Source: Flagellimonas meishanensis | GTDB taxonomy: Bacteria; Bacteroidota; Bacteroidia; Flavobacteriales; Flavobacteriaceae | Length of the DNA: 64,000 nt | NCBI RefSeq assembly: GCF_019880545.1 | Contig: NZ_JAINVW010000001.1 | Coordinates: 1,399,916 to 1,463,915 of the forward strand | Direction: 5' to 3' | Part shown: piece after piece, positions 60,734 through 64,000 of the stretch | How the letters are laid out: every line of letters begins with the position of its first letter | Position numbering within the stretch: the stretch's first letter is position 1 | Translations under genes and position numbers: made by a program | Notes under the pieces: model-generated | What the model was told of the DNA's origin: nothing | The model's input: only the letters and a program-made list of their open reading frames with translations | The model's database searches: none

Positions 60734-62134
60734 ATGAAAAATACTAGATATATCAACTTGCGCCTTATACTACTTTTAAGCATTGGGATTGTTACTTTCT
60801 ACAGTTGTGAAAGAGATTTTTCCGATGATGTTGAGTTCGCCACCTTTCCTCCGAACGGAGATGTTTTCATTGATACCTTTTCAGCTGGATTGGACTATTT
60901 TCCTTTTGGTGGTGCAGATCCGCAGGCCTTTAGTGTGGAAACCGAGGAAGTATTCGATGGAGAAGCTTCCATGCGATTCGATGTCCCGGCATTTGGCAAT
61001 AGCTTTGTGGGTGCTACTTTCAACACCACGGCAAGGAGGGACTTATCCAGTTTTGATGCATTGACTTTCTACGCCAAAGCTTCCCAAGCAGCGGACATCA
61101 ATGAAATTGGATTCGGTGTTGACGGAGAGACGGCTAACAAGTTTCGAGTTGCTGCCCGAAATCTGGCAGTAAGCACGCGATGGGAAAAATATGTAATACC
61201 TATACCCGATGCTACTAGATTGGTCAGTGAAACAGGATTGCTTTGGTTGGCTGAGGGAGCATCCTTTGAAGGTGATGAGGGTGGATACGTACTTTGGTTG
61301 GACGAAGTAAAATTTGAAAAATTGGGCACTGTTGCCCAGCCAAGGCCGGCCATTTTTGGTGGAGAAGAACTTCAGGAACAGACTTTTATTGGTTCTACAA
61401 TTACGGTGACAGGACTTACCCAAACGTTTAACCTGGGTAATGGCGTTAACCAAACCATTGACGTAGCTCCCTCTTACTATAGTTTTGAATCTTCAGACAA
61501 TGGAGTGGCAACCGTAAATGAACTGGGGCAAGTTAATGTGATTGGAGCAGGGACTGCAACGATTTCCGCGATAATTGCAGGGGTTCGTGCAGAGGGTTCC
61601 TTGGAAGTAACTTCCATAGGTGATTTTCAGGCCGCACCTACACCCACCCGCCCTTCCGAAAATGTAAAGTCGATATTTAGTGACACCTATGTGAGTGAAA
61701 CCGAAAGCAACTTTAACCCTGGATTTGGAGGTTCAACAACCGAATTTTCATTCAATACACTGAATAACAACACTATTTTAAATTACAGCAATAACAACTT
61801 TTCAGGAATCATCTTCGGGAATACAGTAGATGCCTCAGGCCTAACATTCTTGCACGTGGATGTTTATGTAGATCAAGCAGGGACTGAGTTTGAAATTCAG
61901 ATAAGGGATATTGGAGCCAATGGAGAAATTAATACCGACGTGAACACCGGTCTTCCTATTGGGGATGATAGAGATCGAAGATTCACTTTCACGGGGCTTA
62001 CTGCGGGTCAATGGACATCGTTCGATATTCCGTTGGATGGGGATATCGCTTCTCAAAAAAATAATTTGGGTGCACTTATTTTGGTGGGAGGCCCCAACTT
62101 CATATTGGACAATATATATTTCTACACTGAGTGA
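60734..62134 (+). CDS. Glycan-binding lipoprotein with Ig-like Big_2 domain
   Basis: 466 residues from the ATG at 60734, with a lipoprotein signal (lipobox near IVTFYSCERD). Residues about 35-190 form a CBM-like beta-sandwich (GEASMRFDVPAFGNSFVGAT, LSSFDALTFYAKASQ, WLDEVKFEKLGT); about 225-300 is a Big_2 bacterial Ig-like domain (ATVNELGQVNVIGAGTATIS); about 325-466 is a second CBM11-like sandwich (VDASGLTFLHVDVYVDQAG, then FILDNIYFYTE). It probably binds beta-glucan at the cell surface and acts as a SusE/F-like accessory to the hydrolases on each side. Confidence 0.8.
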   Translation: MKNTRYINLRLILLLSIGIVTFYSCERDFSDDVEFATFPPNGDVFIDTFSAGLDYFPFGGADPQAFSVETEEVFDGEASMRFDVPAFGNSFVGATFNTTARRDLSSFDALTFYAKASQAADINEIGFGVDGETANKFRVAARNLAVSTRWEKYVIPIPDATRLVSETGLLWLAEGASFEGDEGGYVLWLDEVKFEKLGTVAQPRPAIFGGEELQEQTFIGSTITVTGLTQTFNLGNGVNQTIDVAPSYYSFESSDNGVATVNELGQVNVIGAGTATISAIIAGVRAEGSLEVTSIGDFQAAPTPTRPSENVKSIFSDTYVSETESNFNPGFGGSTTEFSFNTLNNNTILNYSNNNFSGIIFGNTVDASGLTFLHVDVYVDQAGTEFEIQIRDIGANGEINTDVNTGLPIGDDRDRRFTFTGLTAGQWTSFDIPLDGDIASQKNNLGALILVGGPNFILDNIYFYTE

Positions 62135-62163
62135 TCAGGTATTGGAATCAACTTCAAAAAAAA

Positions 62164-63018
62164 ATGAATATGAACATGAAAAGTATACAAACAAAGAAAA
62201 CATCATTGGCAACTCTCAAATATATTTTGGTCGCTTGCTTATTGGTCTTTTTCGGATGTGAAACCGATGATACGCAGACCGTAGCCACCTTTACCCAACT
62301 GACCATGTCCGATGAATTCGATACCAATGGTGCCCCAGATAGCTCCATTTGGGGATTCGATATTGGAACTGGAGAAAATGGCTGGGGAAATCAGGAACTG
62401 CAGTACTATACCGACAGACCGGAGAACGTGAAGGTCCAAAACGGGATTTTATTGATAACAGCGAACCAAGAATCCTTCGAAGGGTCCAATTACACTTCAG
62501 CAAGGCTGATTACAAAAGATAAGTTCGAACAACGGTACGGTCGTTTCGAAGCTAGAATTCGATTGCCCTACGGGCAAGGAATATGGCCAGCTTTTTGGAT
62601 GCTGGGAGCGGATATTGATGATAATCCGTGGCCCGGTGCTGGCGAAATCGACATTATGGAATACCGTGGGCAAAACCCTACCATATTGGTGGGGAGCGTG
62701 CATGGCCCTGGATATTCTGGCGGACAGGCAATTTCCAAAGAATATACCCTGACCAACGATAGATTTGATACGGGCTTTCATGTTTTTGGAATAGAATGGG
62801 GACCGGAATACATCAACTTTTATGTGGATGATGTGCTCTACAACCAAATCACCCCTGAAGATGTTACAGGCACATGGGTGTTTGATAAACCCTTTTTCAT
62901 ATTAATGAATTTGGCCGTAGGGGGAACATTCGTGGGTTCTCCAAACGCAGAGACAGAATTTCCACAAACCATGTTGGTGGACTATGTGAGGGTGTATGAG
63001 TATAACGAATTAAATTAA
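62164..63018 (+). CDS. GH16 family endo-beta-glucanase (laminarinase-like) lipoprotein
   Basis: 284 residues from the ATG at 62164 (two further ATGs follow in frame, 62170 and 62176). A lipobox (LVFFGCETDD) anchors it to a membrane. The GH16 jelly roll shows NVKVQNGILLITANQES, RFEARIRLPYGQGIWPAFWM, the catalytic EIDIME motif (nucleophile Glu161, Asp163, acid/base Glu166), and FHVFGIEWGPEYINFYVDD. The beta-bulged EIDIME form is that of laminarinases and 1,3(4)-beta-glucanases, so laminarin is the best guess. Between a CBM lipoprotein and a PKD lipoprotein gene it forms a beta-glucan locus. Confidence 0.92.
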   Translation: MNMNMKSIQTKKTSLATLKYILVACLLVFFGCETDDTQTVATFTQLTMSDEFDTNGAPDSSIWGFDIGTGENGWGNQELQYYTDRPENVKVQNGILLITANQESFEGSNYTSARLITKDKFEQRYGRFEARIRLPYGQGIWPAFWMLGADIDDNPWPGAGEIDIMEYRGQNPTILVGSVHGPGYSGGQAISKEYTLTNDRFDTGFHVFGIEWGPEYINFYVDDVLYNQITPEDVTGTWVFDKPFFILMNLAVGGTFVGSPNAETEFPQTMLVDYVRVYEYNELN

Positions 63019-63040
63019 ACTAACTATTAACTATAAGATT

Positions 63041-64000
63041 ATGAAGCAGTTAATTAACAAATCCAAGCTGATATCCGTATTCATCTTGGCCCTATTTTTA
63101 GGATGTGAAAATGATGATAATGCATTGTTGCCACAGGTGATTTCGAGCTTTACCTTTACCGTGGATGAAGATACTGGTACTGTTGAGTTCATAAACATAT
63201 CGGAAAAAGCTACAAGCTATGAATGGGATTTTGGTGATGGGGATACCTCCAATGAGATAAATCCTGTTAAAACCTATGGAGCTAGCGGCACCTATACCGT
63301 AGTGCTTACAGCTTCCAATACTGCAGGAGCTTCCAGTACTTTTGAAAGTGAAATCACGATTAATATCCCAGTACCTCCCTCGCCATTGGCGTTGCCAATA
63401 AACTTTGATGGCACCAATGTGGCTTATGGCGACATTGTGGGCGACAACATCGGATTCTCAGTAGTGGCAAACCCCGAAACCGGCAACGGAAACGATACCA
63501 ATGTTGGACAAATGGAAACCGGTGGCGGTCAATTCCAAAATGTGCAATTCCCGTTAGGAACTGCTGTGGACTTCAGCGGTGATGATAAGACAATTCAATT
63601 GGAGTTGTTCGCCTCAACAGCAATCGATGTATTGGTCAAGTTTGAGGATGGTGCTGCAGGAGCACGAGATGTTGAGGTCTTAACAACCCATACCGGTTCA
63701 GGTTGGGAAACACTAAGTTTTGATTTTGCAACCAATGGAGTCGCCAGTTTTATTCAAGATGATCCCCAAAATGGCCAAGCGCTGGTTCCAGATGGTCAAT
63801 ACGGCAAATTGATATTATTTGTTGGCTTCAATACTGATCCTGGAGTTGAGGGAACTTTTTATGTGGATAACATTGAACAAACTGAATCTGATTCTGGTGG
63901 CGGCGGCGGTTCGTTGGATGACTGTGGCGGAGACCTGGTCAACGACTTCGAAACTGCCGATGACAGCATATTCGCCAACTTCGGTGGCGGTGTGGGCACC
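63041..64000 (+). CDS. PKD-domain lipoprotein (partial, runs off the window)
   Basis: The frame from ATG 63041 is open through position 64000, 320 codons, and continues beyond. It has a lipoprotein signal (ISVFILALFLGCENDD), a PKD domain (about 36-115; YEWDFGDGDTSNEINPVKTY, GASGTYTVVLTASNTAG), a CBM-like beta sandwich (about 120-280; LELFASTAIDVLVKFEDGAA, then GTFYVDNIEQTE) and a Gly-rich linker before what begins another domain. PKD lipoproteins of this type are common in laminarin loci of flavobacteria. It likely binds glucan at the surface. Confidence 0.88.
   Translation, partial: MKQLINKSKLISVFILALFLGCENDDNALLPQVISSFTFTVDEDTGTVEFINISEKATSYEWDFGDGDTSNEINPVKTYGASGTYTVVLTASNTAGASSTFESEITINIPVPPSPLALPINFDGTNVAYGDIVGDNIGFSVVANPETGNGNDTNVGQMETGGGQFQNVQFPLGTAVDFSGDDKTIQLELFASTAIDVLVKFEDGAAGARDVEVLTTHTGSGWETLSFDFATNGVASFIQDDPQNGQALVPDGQYGKLILFVGFNTDPGVEGTFYVDNIEQTESDSGGGGGSLDDCGGDLVNDFETADDSIFANFGGGVGT

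Noticed and set aside
1..64000. Prophage, insertion sequence, integron, CRISPR, tRNA or rRNA genes
   Set aside because: I looked for transposase/integrase motifs, direct-repeat arrays and tRNA-like cloverleafs and found none that held up.

Overview
The window looks like chromosome of a marine Flavobacteriaceae bacterium (Muricauda/Flagellimonas/Zobellia type). The basis is moderate-to-low GC, weak Shine-Dalgarno signals with several TTG/GTG starts, many lipoproteins with a Cys followed by acidic residues, a sigma-FecR-TonB receptor triplet, a beta-propeller/Y_Y_Y regulator beside glycan hydrolases, and hybrid histidine kinases ending in AraC domains. I saw no rRNA, tRNA, insertion sequence or CRISPR array.

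Layout. 0.4-3.3 kb: a TPR hybrid histidine kinase with an AraC output. 3.4-8.2 kb: small lipoproteins, a BspA-like (DUF285) surface protein, a DUF2306 membrane protein, an exported amidohydrolase and a broken small secreted-protein gene. 8.2-9.3 kb: nitroreductase. 9.3-18.2 kb: a phosphorelay (multi-PAS hybrid kinase, REC-HPt, lone REC) run together with a HEAT membrane protein, a membrane glycosyltransferase and a YaiO-type outer-membrane protein, probably exopolysaccharide synthesis under phosphorelay control. 18.7-21.9 kb: an exported sulfatase with an atypical active-site motif, facing a lipoprotein formylglycine-generating enzyme.

22.2-41.8 kb is the most interesting part. A membrane histidine kinase carrying a complete LOV (blue-light, flavin) domain is followed by a response regulator whose output is a Crp/Fnr DNA-binding module. 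Around them lie Hsp20, universal stress protein, DUF2267, DUF302, a flavin-binding oxidase-like protein, dodecin, GerW/DUF2953, an MBL/beta-CASP nuclease, an ATP-cone nuclease, a slipin (frameshifted), WG-repeat and PepSY-like exported proteins and an Mla-type lipid transporter. Thirteen of fourteen hand-found copies of one palindrome, (A/C/G)TGAY-NNNN-RTCA, lie in gaps of this region, most about 40-100 bp before a start codon. By chance I would expect about one per 16 kb. I infer a single stress or dormancy-like regulon read by the REC-Crp protein and/or the Crp/Fnr protein at 48.9 kb, possibly with a light input. One copy faces a structured gene-free stretch (33.05-33.86 kb) that may encode an RNA.

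41.9-45.9 kb: ECF sigma factor, FecR and TonB receptor on the minus strand. 46.0-48.7 kb: two related acidic lipoproteins. 48.9-50.7 kb: Crp/Fnr regulator, DUF2892 protein, DUF4382-like lipoprotein. 50.8-54.2 kb: aldo/keto reductase, a TLC-like major-facilitator protein and a membrane AraC regulator. 54.4-64.0 kb: the left part of a beta-glucan (probably laminarin) utilisation locus: sensor-regulator, a glycosidase fused to a probable outer-membrane barrel, a glycan-binding lipoprotein, a GH16 glucanase and a PKD lipoprotein cut by the window end.
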